Assembly: GCA_029232285.1 (NCBI GenBank)
Contig: JAOXFI010000014.1
Span: forward strand, 38,258-102,257
Direction: 5' to 3'
Source: Agmasoma carcini (nom. nud.)
Lineage: Eukaryota > Microsporidia > Thelohaniidae
DNA: 64,000 bases
The notes under the pieces are model-generated. The model saw nothing but the letters and a program-made list of their open reading frames with translations, ran no database searches and was not told the DNA's origin. Shown here one piece after another: positions 9,491 through 20,258 of this stretch. The first letter of the stretch is position 1; the number at the start of each line of letters is the position of its first letter. Position numbers and translations under genes: made by a program.

Positions 9491-12178
9491 TTAATTATTA
9501 TTTTCTTGCACCACCCCAGAAAATATTCTAAGCTCTTCTCTAAACTTATTTTCAGCTAAAAACTTTTCAGTTAGCTCAAAATTATCAAAAACAACCTTTT
9601 TTCGTTCATAAGAAACATCACACTTAAGACATCTCAAAAACAAACCTTCTCTAATAGTCACTCCAACATAACTACACAAATATTTAACCAATTCAACATC
9701 TAAATTAGAAATAAAAGTCTCATAAAAAATAGCACTCATAATATTATTATTCTTAGAGACCCCCTCTATAATATTCTTAGCTATCTTGGATAGATCACCA
9801 TCAAGTAACGATACTATCTTCACCGCATTGTTGTTAATACGTAGCACATTCTTATGTATCAAATTATAAATAATCAAAATCACATTTTTTCTTATTCCTT
9901 CATCATCAAGTAAATCAAACACAAAATTAGGATTAATTGATGTGTTGTACGAAAGAAAGAAATCATGGAGAGCTATCGCTGAATTGTTTCTGATCGCTAC
10001 ATTTTCTATCTTAAAAGAATTTAAATACTTATCTAAGTGACAATGGAAGAACTCAGAACTAACTAACATACATTTGATAAGGGACGAGTATGCAACACAC
10101 CGAACTTCAGCATTATCAGAATCCAAACTTTCTACAACTAAAGGCACAAAATTAAACAAAATTGATTGGTCTGAATATAAAATTTCACGTTCCTTTAAGT
10201 AAAAAAAATAATCACAAATTTCCTCTTCTGGCTTATCCTTTAGATCATTCTTCAAATTTTCTAAACTTTGCGATCTTAAAGAATTTCTTACATCCTCTAA
10301 GCTCTTTCTTCTTTCCCTAAACTCGTCCAAGTTATCCAGGCTCTTCCTAAACATCATAACCTCCTTGTTCAACCCTCTTAGACTTTCTCTCTTCTTTTCT
10401 AATACATTTGAATCAATACCATTGAAAATAAACGAAGAATTAGCCGCATCTAAGCTTTTTCTAGGATCAATAGATTTAATACTTTTCTCTAGCTTATTTA
10501 AATACATATATTGGTTTATAGCAACCCATCCAACAGTATCTAAAATCTTTATCTTACTTTTAGATAAACACAGGTTTCTTAATAATCTAGAAACACTCTT
10601 CTCAGGGTTGTTACTAATGGCGTAGATCAATGAAACCGTTTCTTTTGCAATAGAACTTTCATAAAATATCATTTTTACTACATTTTTTGTTGCTGATTTG
10701 ATTATTTCGTGATTATAATCAACCTTTGATGATCTAGATCCGGTTTCTGACCTTCTTCTAAGCCTCTTAAGTATTTCTAGAACACCTAAATATACCTTTA
10801 AATTATATTTTAACTGTTCTTCATCACCAGAACCAAAAAGATAACTACTAGAAGTGTTAAATAGCAATATAGCATTCTCTTCATTGATTGGCTTCCTTAA
10901 TTGCTTAAGAATGTAAATACTTTCATATATTTTTAGACCCCTTTGAAAATTTCTTAAAAGATTTGCCTCATCAATTTTAAGGTTTGATAGAATCTGAGAA
11001 AAGGCTTTATTGTCTATGAATTGATAAATAACGGTCTCATCTTTCAATATCATGTCTTTAAACAGATCTACTATGATTTCTTTCTCACTTGTGAATACTA
11101 AGCTTAAAATCTTAAGAATTCCCTTTTCTGAATCTTTAATTTTTAAAAGAAATGCGCATTTAATAAAACAACAAATTTCAGATGTACATTTGGCTGATTT
11201 ATCATCAATAATCATTGTTATGGCCTTTAGAGCATCTTTCATAACGTTTATGAATTCGTTATGATCCTTTCTAAACTCTGATGGCGGTAAATTGTCATCA
11301 GATAAGCTATCTAACATCTTAAATGGATGATTTATAAGTATTTGAGTCATTAAACTTATAGCCTTCTTTCTAACAGATGCAGTTCTATCAATTATCCTAC
11401 CAAACACTTCTTTAATTATGTTATTTCTTTGATCTTTCAATATACATTCATTCATAAATAAGCTATTAATGGTTGATAAAGCCTTGGAACGAACGATATA
11501 ACTCGTATCTATTAGCCTTTCAACTATTGTTGTTGTTATTTCCCTTACACTTTCAAGATTTGATTCGTTTTTGAAATCGTATAGTAAATTTTCAAGAATA
11601 TCAATAAAGCAGCATCTCATAAAATGATAATCTGCTTCAAAAAGCACATAAAATGAATTATAATTTTTAAAAAGAGAAGATGGAAGACTTGGAAGGATTG
11701 AAGATATGTTCTTAAGAATTATTGGATCATCCTCTCGCAAGGCATGTTGTATAAATTCTTCATTTAAAGAAGGATTGTTACACAGAATCTCAGTAATTAT
11801 TATATGAGTCTCTTGCACCCTAAGAATATCAATAAGGTGAGATATATCATATTTTGTTCTGTTAAGAATTTGAATGATTTGGAATCTAAATTGAAGATCT
11901 CGTTTCAGTTTGAATTTTTCTAACATAGAGAAAAGGATGTAAGGGTCTTTAAGTTTGTTAGATATTGAAAGAAAAGTATCAAAGCAATCTTTAATGTCAT
12001 TTTTACGTAAAAATAAATGAAGCAAGCTTTTTAGAGAAGTTTCATCATCAGAATTTGCAAGAATCAAGTTTAAGACTTCTAATGATCTGGAATTGTCTTC
12101 ATTTTCAATTAGTGCAACATATTTCTCATAATTTACAGATAAAGGTGCTCGTTGTAGTTCTCTAAACAAATTCGACAT
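9491..12178 (-). CDS. YCS4: Condensin complex subunit 1 (Ycs4/CAP-D2-like)
   Basis: HEAT-repeat regulatory subunit of condensin, which compacts mitotic chromosomes. 895 residues (yeast Ycs4 is ~1,180). The diagnostic segment lies around residues 205-285: a run of the type ERLIDTSYIVRSKALS, then GRIIDRTASVRKKAISLM and LINHPF, matching the conserved RL-D-x-S-x-x-VR-x-x-A-L-x-L-L-x-HPF region of CAP-D2. The rest is helical repeats ending in a short acidic tail. The ATG follows AAAAAATTTTCC on the coding strand. Scc2 and CAP-D3 also have HEAT repeats, but this HPF motif favours CAP-D2. Confidence 0.75.
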   Translation of the reverse strand: MSNLFRELQRAPLSVNYEKYVALIENEDNSRSLEVLNLILANSDDETSLKSLLHLFLRKNDIKDCFDTFLSISNKLKDPYILFSMLEKFKLKRDLQFRFQIIQILNRTKYDISHLIDILRVQETHIIITEILCNNPSLNEEFIQHALREDDPIILKNISSILPSLPSSLFKNYNSFYVLFEADYHFMRCCFIDILENLLYDFKNESNLESVREITTTIVERLIDTSYIVRSKALSTINSLFMNECILKDQRNNIIKEVFGRIIDRTASVRKKAISLMTQILINHPFKMLDSLSDDNLPPSEFRKDHNEFINVMKDALKAITMIIDDKSAKCTSEICCFIKCAFLLKIKDSEKGILKILSLVFTSEKEIIVDLFKDMILKDETVIYQFIDNKAFSQILSNLKIDEANLLRNFQRGLKIYESIYILKQLRKPINEENAILLFNTSSSYLFGSGDEEQLKYNLKVYLGVLEILKRLRRRSETGSRSSKVDYNHEIIKSATKNVVKMIFYESSIAKETVSLIYAISNNPEKSVSRLLRNLCLSKSKIKILDTVGWVAINQYMYLNKLEKSIKSIDPRKSLDAANSSFIFNGIDSNVLEKKRESLRGLNKEVMMFRKSLDNLDEFRERRKSLEDVRNSLRSQSLENLKNDLKDKPEEEICDYFFYLKEREILYSDQSILFNFVPLVVESLDSDNAEVRCVAYSSLIKCMLVSSEFFHCHLDKYLNSFKIENVAIRNNSAIALHDFFLSYNTSINPNFVFDLLDDEGIRKNVILIIYNLIHKNVLRINNNAVKIVSLLDGDLSKIAKNIIEGVSKNNNIMSAIFYETFISNLDVELVKYLCSYVGVTIREGLFLRCLKCDVSYERKKVVFDNFELTEKFLAENKFREELRIFSGVVQENNN

Positions 12179-12384
12179 GGAAAATTTTTTATATAATTTT
12201 GATAAAATTTATGGTTTGTGTATTTTTTATAAAGTGAAAAATTAGATTTAATGTAAATACGAATTATTATTATAATATTATGGTATATTTTATAAAGTTA
12301 TAAGTGAAAAGTGATATATATTATATAGACTATATTATAAGAAGTCATTCACTTATTTTTTAACTAATAATAAAATCATTATTT

Positions 12385-14148
12385 TTAATTATAAATATCA
12401 TCTTCAGAACTACCATCATTCTTATCAAGGCCATCGTTATACATTTGTACGATCTGTGAACTGGTGGTGGCATCATTGGCCTTCTTATCATCTCTTTCAC
12501 GTATAAATCTTGGAAATCTTAAACTTATACCACGATCTGATTCATTACCACCAGCCGAATATAAAGGACTATGGCTTAGTGAAGCTGCCTTAACTTCCCA
12601 CACATAGAATGGTTGTATCCACACATCAGGATTAACCCCATTTTTAAAAACAAACTCAGATGTATCCACAGTAACTAATTCAGATAGCTTTTTGTACAGG
12701 TCCGTCAGTACATCATCAGAAAAACCCGTCCCTATCTTACAACAAGCTTCATACTTAGATGCTTCATCATTATATACACCAAGTAAAAACCCTCCATACG
12801 TACCTGTCCTCTTTCCTTTACCATAAAATGCACCTATAACAACCAAATCAAGCGTATCACCAAGGTTATCAATATAATCTTTCTTAATTTTAATCCAATT
12901 ATTTGATCTCTGTGAAGGCATATAAATTGATTGTAAAGATTTGATCATAACACCTTCACAATTCCCTTCAATAGCTTTCTTAAAATGAACATCTACATCA
13001 TCTACAGTCTTACACACATGGTATTCTGCGAATTTTAGCTTATTATCTATTTCTTTAAAGTTTTCATGTAATATTTTCCTTCTTTTCTTCAGTGGTAAGT
13101 TAGTTAGTTCTTTATTGTCATAGTATAGTATATCAAAAACAAAAACACACACGTGAACCTTAATGTCATCTCCTGTACTCTTTCTCTTCCTAGTACTCAG
13201 TAATTGGAAAGGTAAAATACCAAATTCACCATATGCCACTACTTCACCATCCAAAATAAAAGATTTTGTGTTTATTTTTAAATCAACCAAATCAGGATAT
13301 TTGCTTTCTAAATTTTCAGAATTTCTAGAATATACAAAAGTATCTTTAGAATTGTAATGAATTTGTATTCTTTCACCATCATATTTATATTCGGATAAGA
13401 GTTCGACCTCATCAACCTTAGAAAAAGCTTTGGTAAGATTTTTACATGGTTGAGCAAGCATAGGCTTTAGAGGAATGCCAGGTGTAATCTTTGCTAGTTC
13501 ATCAAGCTTATCTATTCCATGTTTTAATATTATATCTATTAGAACTTCAAAGTCTGGGTTTTTATTGTAAGCACTTTTTACATCAGCTTCATCACCCCCA
13601 AAGGCCTGTGCTAAAGAGATCAGTACTGTTTGTAAGGCTAAGCCTATTTTCAGCTTACATTCAAATAATCTTACTAAATATTTGATTTCCAATGGTGAAC
13701 CTAATGCCATCATAGACAGCATATAATTTTCCTTTACTTTCTGACTTTTAGGACCTACTTCTTTACATATATGCTTCATCAGGTTGAATACTTTTACAAT
13801 AGATAATTTTTCTTTTGGAATAAAAAGCTGATTGACCTTGTTTTGCATTGCGATGATGGAAAGATCGCCTATTTTTATTTGTTTCTGTTTTATTGTAGAC
13901 ATTTTAAGGCCTGTGGATTGACATATTACCTGTTTGATGGTATTTTCACCAATTCCTGGTTCCATATTTAAATGCTGAGGATAGATGGTAGCTGTGGAGA
14001 GAAAAAGGACTGGAGCAAGTGAAGTATCATCATTCTTAAGGATATATTTGATAAATTTAGAGTATATGTTCTGTTTTTCTATTCTACTGGTGGTTCTAGA
14101 TATTTCTTCAAGGGTTTCAGCAAGCTTTGTAAATTCTATTTGTGTCAT
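12385..14148 (-). CDS. CDC9: ATP-dependent DNA ligase I (Cdc9)
   Basis: Seals Okazaki fragments and excision-repair nicks. All nucleotidyltransferase motifs are present: motif I EYKYDGERIQIH with catalytic Lys255, Ia around YSRNSENLE, motif III FILDGEVVAY, IIIa FQLLSTRKRK, motif IV EGVMIKSL and motif V WIKIKKDY; the OB-fold C-terminus ends with the RFPRFIRERDDK block. The N-terminal DNA-binding domain is present, but the PCNA-box N-terminal extension of other eukaryotes is missing (587 residues, versus ~750 in yeast). The ATG follows AAAAAATTTAAT on the coding strand. Confidence 0.95.
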   Translation of the reverse strand: MTQIEFTKLAETLEEISRTTSRIEKQNIYSKFIKYILKNDDTSLAPVLFLSTATIYPQHLNMEPGIGENTIKQVICQSTGLKMSTIKQKQIKIGDLSIIAMQNKVNQLFIPKEKLSIVKVFNLMKHICKEVGPKSQKVKENYMLSMMALGSPLEIKYLVRLFECKLKIGLALQTVLISLAQAFGGDEADVKSAYNKNPDFEVLIDIILKHGIDKLDELAKITPGIPLKPMLAQPCKNLTKAFSKVDEVELLSEYKYDGERIQIHYNSKDTFVYSRNSENLESKYPDLVDLKINTKSFILDGEVVAYGEFGILPFQLLSTRKRKSTGDDIKVHVCVFVFDILYYDNKELTNLPLKKRRKILHENFKEIDNKLKFAEYHVCKTVDDVDVHFKKAIEGNCEGVMIKSLQSIYMPSQRSNNWIKIKKDYIDNLGDTLDLVVIGAFYGKGKRTGTYGGFLLGVYNDEASKYEACCKIGTGFSDDVLTDLYKKLSELVTVDTSEFVFKNGVNPDVWIQPFYVWEVKAASLSHSPLYSAGGNESDRGISLRFPRFIRERDDKKANDATTSSQIVQMYNDGLDKNDGSSEDDIYN

Positions 14149-15929
14149 ATTAAATTTTTTAGCAAAGTTTTAAAAAAATATATAAAAATAATATATAAAA
14201 ATATATAAAATAATATAAGATAATATATATAAATATATAAAATAATAATTTTATTCCAAATGACTCAATATGTTACAATTAAAGTTAAAAAAATAAAGCT
14301 TTTAGAGCTATCATTTAAATATTTATAAAAATTTTAATAATCATAATTTTTTACAATAATCAATTATGTTGTAAAGTTTTAAGATTATACATTTATTTAT
14401 TTCATGATACCCCTATAATATTTTTTAATAATAAATAATCACACAAGCAAAAAATTATAGCGATTTGAAACATATTTTATATTAAAAATGATTATCATTT
14501 ACCTATAATAAGCTAAAAGGAATGAATTATGGTCATAATAACTCTACACTTACACTAAAACCCTAAAATCCTAAAATAATTTATTTTTGGTATATGAGAA
14601 AATAAATTTTATAAATATTTGTAAAAATAAATATATTTATGAATATGATTTGATTTTCTGTTATTAAAATACAGCTGTACCTAGATCTTTAATGCGAGAC
14701 ATTTTAAAAAATGATATTATGATAAAATATAAATCAAAGTATTTCTAATGAATATAAATTCTTTAGATAAATGCCTTACTAGTTAATATTACTAATTTTG
14801 AACGTTTTTTGCACATATATTATTTCTCCATCTAATTACAAATTTTCTATCAATCGTTAAATATATATATTAATTTAATATTAGTTAGTCTTCATTTGGA
14901 TACCAAATAATACATTTTAAATTTACAAGTAGGTATGAACTATTTACCATTTGATAGAGAAATTTTATATATAAAAAAGGCGTTCAAGATTGAATATTAT
15001 TTCTTAAATTAAATAATATGAAATTCGTGCAGATGTTGCTTTGAAGATACTCTTATTGACTAAGTAAACCAGTTCAAGATACATATTAACATAAAAATTA
15101 TTAATTTTAGATAATATGAAATGATAAAACCTGATTTGAGTTGAATGGAGGTGAGAGAAAGTTATAAAAATTTTGTATCAATAAAACTATAGGAAATAGA
15201 AATATTATAGGATTTTATTATTATTTTTTAGGTACAAAATATGTCTTTTAACAAGACAGTGATTCTCGTCATGACACTATTTTCATAAAATTAATATTGA
15301 CAAGCATTTATTTATAATTATTAAAATAATTCATATTGTTATAAATCTAACACCAATTAATGATGATATTCCAGTATCCTTTTGATCATAGGAGTATTGT
15401 TATTATAAATATTTATAATTTTAAGGTTTTAAAGATTAAACAACATCCTTCTTTTGATCATAGGAGTATTGTTATTATAAATACTTATAATTTTATTGGT
15501 GTTATAATCATTTAGAAACCGATTTAAATATATTCAATTTTTACAGTTGAAGATAATCGTCAACAACCCAAAATATAGGTTTTGGTTCTCTTTATAGATC
15601 CAACATTAACAATATAAAATTTTACCATTTTTTATAAGACAAAATAGTGATTTCATGAGAAACAACATAGGCAATATAAATTTAAATAAAAATTTATTTT
15701 GTGGTATTGAAAATATGTTTCTATTTTATTTCTCAATGATTGGTATCATGTACTAACCTAAGTAGGTTATAAACAACAAAATAAATCAAATAATGATTTA
15801 ATATTCGTATATGGATTAAATTATTTAAATATAAACAATTAATAAACAATTATATCTTTATCAAAAACTATTTAAAGATAAGTAATTATATCTTTATCAA
15901 ATATTTTATATTTTTTGAAATTTTTTTAT
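14149..15929. other. Gene-free AT-rich stretch
   Basis: About 1.8 kb between the DNA ligase start and the Sec24 stop without a convincing ORF or transposase motif. The only clear structure is the 72-bp duplication at 15379-15496. Confidence 0.6.
15379..15496. repeat. 72-bp-spaced direct repeat
   Basis: CTTTTGATCATAGGAGTATT and about 25 following bases occur at 15379 and again at 15451. Confidence 0.85.
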
Positions 15930-17918
15930 TTAATTCTTTTTAATATTTTCTTTATATTGCATCAGTGAAGGAATATCATTAATATTATCTTCAATAAGGA
16001 ATGAATAGAAAAAGTTTTGATAAACTTTATCAGCACCATTTATGAAATAAAAAACTGGCTTATACACCAGACCCTCTGTAAAACTGTTCACAATCGTATT
16101 GACATACGTAGAAAAATCATTTTCAGGTGGGTTGAAAAGTATCTGACCAGAACTAAAATTACCAAATAACAACGATATAATACTAGAATCACAACTCTCG
16201 CCAGCATAAAATATCATATAAAGACCATTAAACAATATATACATCTCAGATTCAACTATAGAGGCCCTCGATAGCCCAAGCGGCATTACATTCTCAGCAA
16301 ACAACGACGTCAGAACAGGATGAACCATCAAATCAGTAAATTTCGTGTACGAATTACTTAAAACATACGACAAATAACACTTATAATCTAATTTTGCATT
16401 AGGATGACTCAAAACAGGCGATTTCTTACATGAAAGAATATAAAGAGGCAAATTTTCAAGATTCTCCGATAGTGGTGCATCTTTTATCAACTCATTATAA
16501 ATAGATTTTAGCATATTATCTAAATACACTTGACTTTGACCAGTCCTTCTAGACTCCTTAGCAATGGCATTTATTATTAAATAATGGGAAAGACAAAATG
16601 GATCCACCAAGTCTCTCAAAGGTAAACTAGTAAGCGGAATACAAATGTTAAATATTCTTATAAACTTTTCTCTGTTCTTTAGCACCCTAATCATTGATAT
16701 TTGTACAAAAACACCTTCTTTTATTTCACCTATAACATCTATAGAAAAATTCATAGAATGGACAGGATTGTAATTAGCATAACTAATCAAATCACCTTTA
16801 CATTGAGCAAAAGAACCATACATTTCATTAATAATAACACTCTTAGAGAATCTTAACCTACTAAGACACTTAAGACCTATATCTTGGCTCATGAATTGTT
16901 GTAGATCACAAAATAACTTTGAAGTAGCAACTGGGTCAGTACCATCAAAATTTGGATAATAAAAGATTTGACCACCCGTTCTCTGGCTTAACGAGTTAAG
17001 GGTTGGTAATTCAACATGCGAATGTGTAATTATGAATTGATTTACACATAAATCATATTGATGCAAAGCAGAACTTGCTTCAACATACCCTGTAATCTTT
17101 TTTGTATACCCCACATTTTCGTCTATTTTACCTTCCCCATAATTAGGTTTTGATGAGATAAAGCTAAGTATTGTAGCACCTGAAAAACCGTTCTGTAAGA
17201 CTTGTAAAGCTTTTAAATAGTTAGAATTTGAAGTTTTATCCTCTTTAAAGTAAGAAACTATACTTTTTACATCAATAGATTCATCAATTGAATGTGTATA
17301 ATCTGCTGAATAAATTTTAGGTATTGAATCAGATACGACGAACATAGAATGATCTTTGGTTAGTAAATAAACCTTTTGACTATAAAAAGCATATACAACT
17401 TTAGTTGAGCTATCGTAATTAGAATTTTTGATTGCTTCTTTAATGGCTAATAAGACGGATTCTAGTTTATTATATTTGATACAATCAAAAGTTACATCAA
17501 TTAAAAAGATTAAGGAGTGTGGTTCACATGGGGCATAGACATAAGCCTTAGATGGGGTGATATCATATATGAAATTCTTAAGTTCTGGTCTTGAATAGTG
17601 TTGATTGTTAAATTCGGCATTTTTGAAAGGGTCTTTATCATAGTTATTGACTGCTCTTGAGTCCATCTGAAATGGATCAGTAACGGTATTGATTGTTTCA
17701 CATAGATTGCATTTCCATTTATAACCAGGTGGTATTATTTCCACGAAAGGGTTAAGGTAGGCCTTACAGAAATTACAGCGAATGCATTCCAGATCAATTT
17801 GGGGTGCATTTGGACCACCAAAGTCGACACTAAAAAAGAAAGGGATAGATGAGCCTTTTAAGGAGGATTGATTCATAGGTATACCGTTTATTGATGCCCT
17901 GTAGTATTTTTCTTCCAT
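15930..17918 (-). CDS. SEC24: COPII coat subunit Sec24
   Basis: Cargo-binding subunit of the COPII vesicle coat at ER exit sites. I start at the ATG at 17918 (MEEKYYRAS; 662 residues) because it follows AAATTTTTACCCT; an upstream in-frame ATG at 17963 lacks that context. Near the N-terminus is the zinc finger C48-x2-C51-x18-C70-x2-C73 with the family YLNPF string. Next come the trunk (SLIFLIDVTFD ~residue 140; LPTLNSLSQRTGGQIFYYP ~residue 315), a helical domain and a gelsolin-like C-terminus. It is shorter than yeast Sec24 (926) because the unstructured N-terminus is lost. Confidence 0.9.
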   Translation of the reverse strand: MEEKYYRASINGIPMNQSSLKGSSIPFFFSVDFGGPNAPQIDLECIRCNFCKAYLNPFVEIIPPGYKWKCNLCETINTVTDPFQMDSRAVNNYDKDPFKNAEFNNQHYSRPELKNFIYDITPSKAYVYAPCEPHSLIFLIDVTFDCIKYNKLESVLLAIKEAIKNSNYDSSTKVVYAFYSQKVYLLTKDHSMFVVSDSIPKIYSADYTHSIDESIDVKSIVSYFKEDKTSNSNYLKALQVLQNGFSGATILSFISSKPNYGEGKIDENVGYTKKITGYVEASSALHQYDLCVNQFIITHSHVELPTLNSLSQRTGGQIFYYPNFDGTDPVATSKLFCDLQQFMSQDIGLKCLSRLRFSKSVIINEMYGSFAQCKGDLISYANYNPVHSMNFSIDVIGEIKEGVFVQISMIRVLKNREKFIRIFNICIPLTSLPLRDLVDPFCLSHYLIINAIAKESRRTGQSQVYLDNMLKSIYNELIKDAPLSENLENLPLYILSCKKSPVLSHPNAKLDYKCYLSYVLSNSYTKFTDLMVHPVLTSLFAENVMPLGLSRASIVESEMYILFNGLYMIFYAGESCDSSIISLLFGNFSSGQILFNPPENDFSTYVNTIVNSFTEGLVYKPVFYFINGADKVYQNFFYSFLIEDNINDIPSLMQYKENIKKN

Positions 17919-18250
17919 AGGGTAAAAATTTGGAAAACAGAAGTTTAAAAAAAACATATACAAAAATGAGAATGTAAACCCTTAACATAGAGTGTTATAT
18001 TATAACAGAATGTCATTATATAACATTAAATAGATTATTTAACATAAGAATGATATTAAATTATCAGAAGTGAGGGTCAAGGTACATAACAAATAAAATA
18101 TTAATAAAGCGATATTTGATGATGGATCATAAGAAATCACATAATTACCTTAAATCAGCCATATTTTTAATATGATAATATTCTTAAATCTTGTAAAATA
18201 TATTATATATTATTATTATAATAATTTATTTATTTTATAATATTTTTTTT

Positions 18251-18430
18251 TCATTTTTCAAACATTTTCATAATTTTTTCATTTATAATTAATTGAACTT
18301 CCTCTGGACTTAAAATTTGATGTCCTGGCTCTTTCTTAATAGATTCTGACATTGCTAGTCCCAATTCTAAGTCATAATCATCAACTTGTAACGATTTTAT
18401 TTTTATTTTGTCTTCTTCAAATTCAAACAT
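18251..18430 (-). CDS. Small ORF with ubiquitin-interacting-motif-like helix
   Basis: 59 codons, ATG at 18430. Residues ~17-33 (DDYDLELGLAMSESIKKE) fit the UIM pattern: acidic patch, L-x-L-x-L-A-x-S, acidic residue, with Gly in place of the usual Ala. The start lies only 9 bp from the divergent start of the gene at 18440. Usage of charged residues and absence of low complexity suggest coding sequence, but it is short and lacks the AAAATTTT context. Confidence 0.45.
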   Translation of the reverse strand: MFEFEEDKIKIKSLQVDDYDLELGLAMSESIKKEPGHQILSPEEVQLIINEKIMKMFEK

Positions 18431-18439
18431 AAATAAACA

Positions 18440-18925
18440 ATGATTGGAGATAAAATTAAAGAATTAAAAATTTTGATAGAAGATTTGTACAAGAGTTATA
18501 GTGTTGAAAAGTACACTAAAATCATTAAAGAGTGCACAATAATCGATGATATGTTTGAGAATGACTATGATGAAGACTTATTAAAGGAATATAATGCTTT
18601 ACGGATCATGTTTGCTGAAACACTACCAAATCCAAGAATATATAAGAATTTGGATAGAAAAAGACGTATTAAGCAGTTAGAAAGTGATGTTCAGTACGTT
18701 AAGTATCTTACAGACCTAACAAACTTTGTTAATAAAGATAATAGTAATAAAATAGAAAATTTGAACCATCTTATGGAGACGACAGAAGAAGAAGTTGTGG
18801 AAGCACATGAAAGGATTGAAGTGACGAGAAATAGACGAAAGAGAAGAATGTGGATTAAGAGAATATGTTATGGAGTGTTCTATGGAGGGTTAGGATATGT
18901 TTTTATAAAGATTATAAGTAAATAA
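18440..18925 (+). CDS. Tail-anchored helical protein, SNARE-like
   Basis: 161 residues, almost all helical, with one hydrophobic segment at the very C-terminus (ICYGVFYGGLGYVFIKI, ~residues 142-158) after a basic stretch RNRRKRRMWIKR. This is the topology of a tail-anchored membrane protein. The preceding heptad-like region (~residues 85-130, with LNHLMETTEEEVVEAHERIE) suggests a divergent SNARE of the Use1/Sec20/Vti1 kind, but I cannot place it. The start is 9 bp from the divergent small ORF. Confidence 0.55.
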   Translation: MIGDKIKELKILIEDLYKSYSVEKYTKIIKECTIIDDMFENDYDEDLLKEYNALRIMFAETLPNPRIYKNLDRKRRIKQLESDVQYVKYLTDLTNFVNKDNSNKIENLNHLMETTEEEVVEAHERIEVTRNRRKRRMWIKRICYGVFYGGLGYVFIKIISK

Positions 18926-18950
18926 ATAATTTTATATTATGTAAATATGA

Positions 18951-19140
18951 TTATTATACTAGGCTATGAGTGATATACTAAGCTATAAGTGATAATTATA
19001 TATAATAGGATATAAGTGATAATTATATATAATAAGGGGCTATGATTATTATACTAGGCTATGAATGATTATTAAACTAGAGCTATGAATGATTATTATA
19101 CTAGACTATGAATGATAATTGTATAAAATAGGAGGCTATG
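18951..19140. repeat. Imperfect repeat CTAGGCTATGA/GTGATAATTATA
   Basis: Repeating words (AC)TAGGCTATGA(A/G)TGAT and AATTATATATAATA downstream of the tail-anchored gene. Confidence 0.7.
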
Positions 19141-19266
19141 ATTAAACACTTGTAAATATCACCGAATGATTGAAATACATCATAATATTTACTGATTAAC
19201 AATGTTCAATTCTTCGCATCATGACTTTTATTTATTAATTTTTGAAAAATTTTTAAAAAAATTGAC

Positions 19267-20121
19267 ATGGAAAAAGAAGAAGATCCTTTATTTTCTTATA
19301 GACTTGCTAAAACTATAAAAGACACTTCAGGGATATCAAATCCTCGTTATACCATCGATGGAAGGTCTCTTGCTTACATAACTGATGGCCAACTAAAGCT
19401 ATTAGACACTAACACCTTCAACTATCACAATATGATATCAACATATATAAAAAACTTTGAATTCTTTCAAAACAACACAATTCTTTATAACTACAATAAT
19501 GTATTAGAGTACATGTCAGTCTATGATAATAAAATATTAAGTAAATATGAAGAACATAACAATCCAATAACTAACATATCAGTTAATTCTAATAACGACG
19601 CAATATTGACAGTATCTAATGATCTGATATGCACCTGGGACATAAGAATGAGGAGACCAACCAAAATATTGAAAAATGTGGGCCTTATAGGCTGTATAAA
19701 GGACAAACATGACTATTCATTGGCTAATAACAATTTTATTTACATTTTTGACAGTAGAAATGATGTGTGTCCTGTAGAAACTAAAATGATCAGCCCTGAT
19801 TTCTATAAGAGCATGTGGTACACTTCTAATGGTAAAAATATTATATTAAGCTCTAATAAAAACTATAATTTATGTTCTGATGATGGTATCTCTAGAAATA
19901 TGATATTTTTGGATGGTGATAACATGGGAGACACCACACCTGATTCAGAAATATTGATCTGTAGATCACCAAGGTATATTTTAGGCTATAGAATATCAGA
20001 TAGGAAGATGGTGTCAAGATTAGAGACTAAAATTAGTGGATTTCAGATAAGAGTCAATCCTGTAGTACCTGAATTTGTATCTTTATCAAATAAGGAAATA
20101 TGTTTTTACATGCCAAATTAA
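19267..20121 (+). CDS. WD40 protein, WDR82/Swd2-like
   Basis: 284 residues forming a small beta-propeller. Order and spacing match Swd2/WDR82: HNNPITNISVNSNNDAILTVSNDLICTWDIR (~residues 97-127; H-x3-I-T and WDIR), the IYIFDSRNDVCPVET block (compare YD-x-R-x4-GPF), SMWYTSNGKNIILSS, and a final PDSEILICRSPRYILGYR repeat. Swd2 is shared by the COMPASS H3K4 methyltransferase complex and the polyadenylation factor CPF. The next gene encodes an FYR-domain protein, which supports a chromatin role. The ATG is preceded by AAAAATTTTTAAAAAAATTGAC. Other WD40 families cannot be excluded by eye. Confidence 0.6.
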   Translation: MEKEEDPLFSYRLAKTIKDTSGISNPRYTIDGRSLAYITDGQLKLLDTNTFNYHNMISTYIKNFEFFQNNTILYNYNNVLEYMSVYDNKILSKYEEHNNPITNISVNSNNDAILTVSNDLICTWDIRMRRPTKILKNVGLIGCIKDKHDYSLANNNFIYIFDSRNDVCPVETKMISPDFYKSMWYTSNGKNIILSSNKNYNLCSDDGISRNMIFLDGDNMGDTTPDSEILICRSPRYILGYRISDRKMVSRLETKISGFQIRVNPVVPEFVSLSNKEICFYMPN

Positions 20122-20258
20122 ATAAAATTATTGTTAGAAATAATAATATTGAATAATAATAGTAATAGTAATATTCTAATATATATTTTATTATTCTATG
20201 CAAATATTATTTTTTTTATATTTATCAATTACTGATGCATAAAAATTATTTAATTAAA

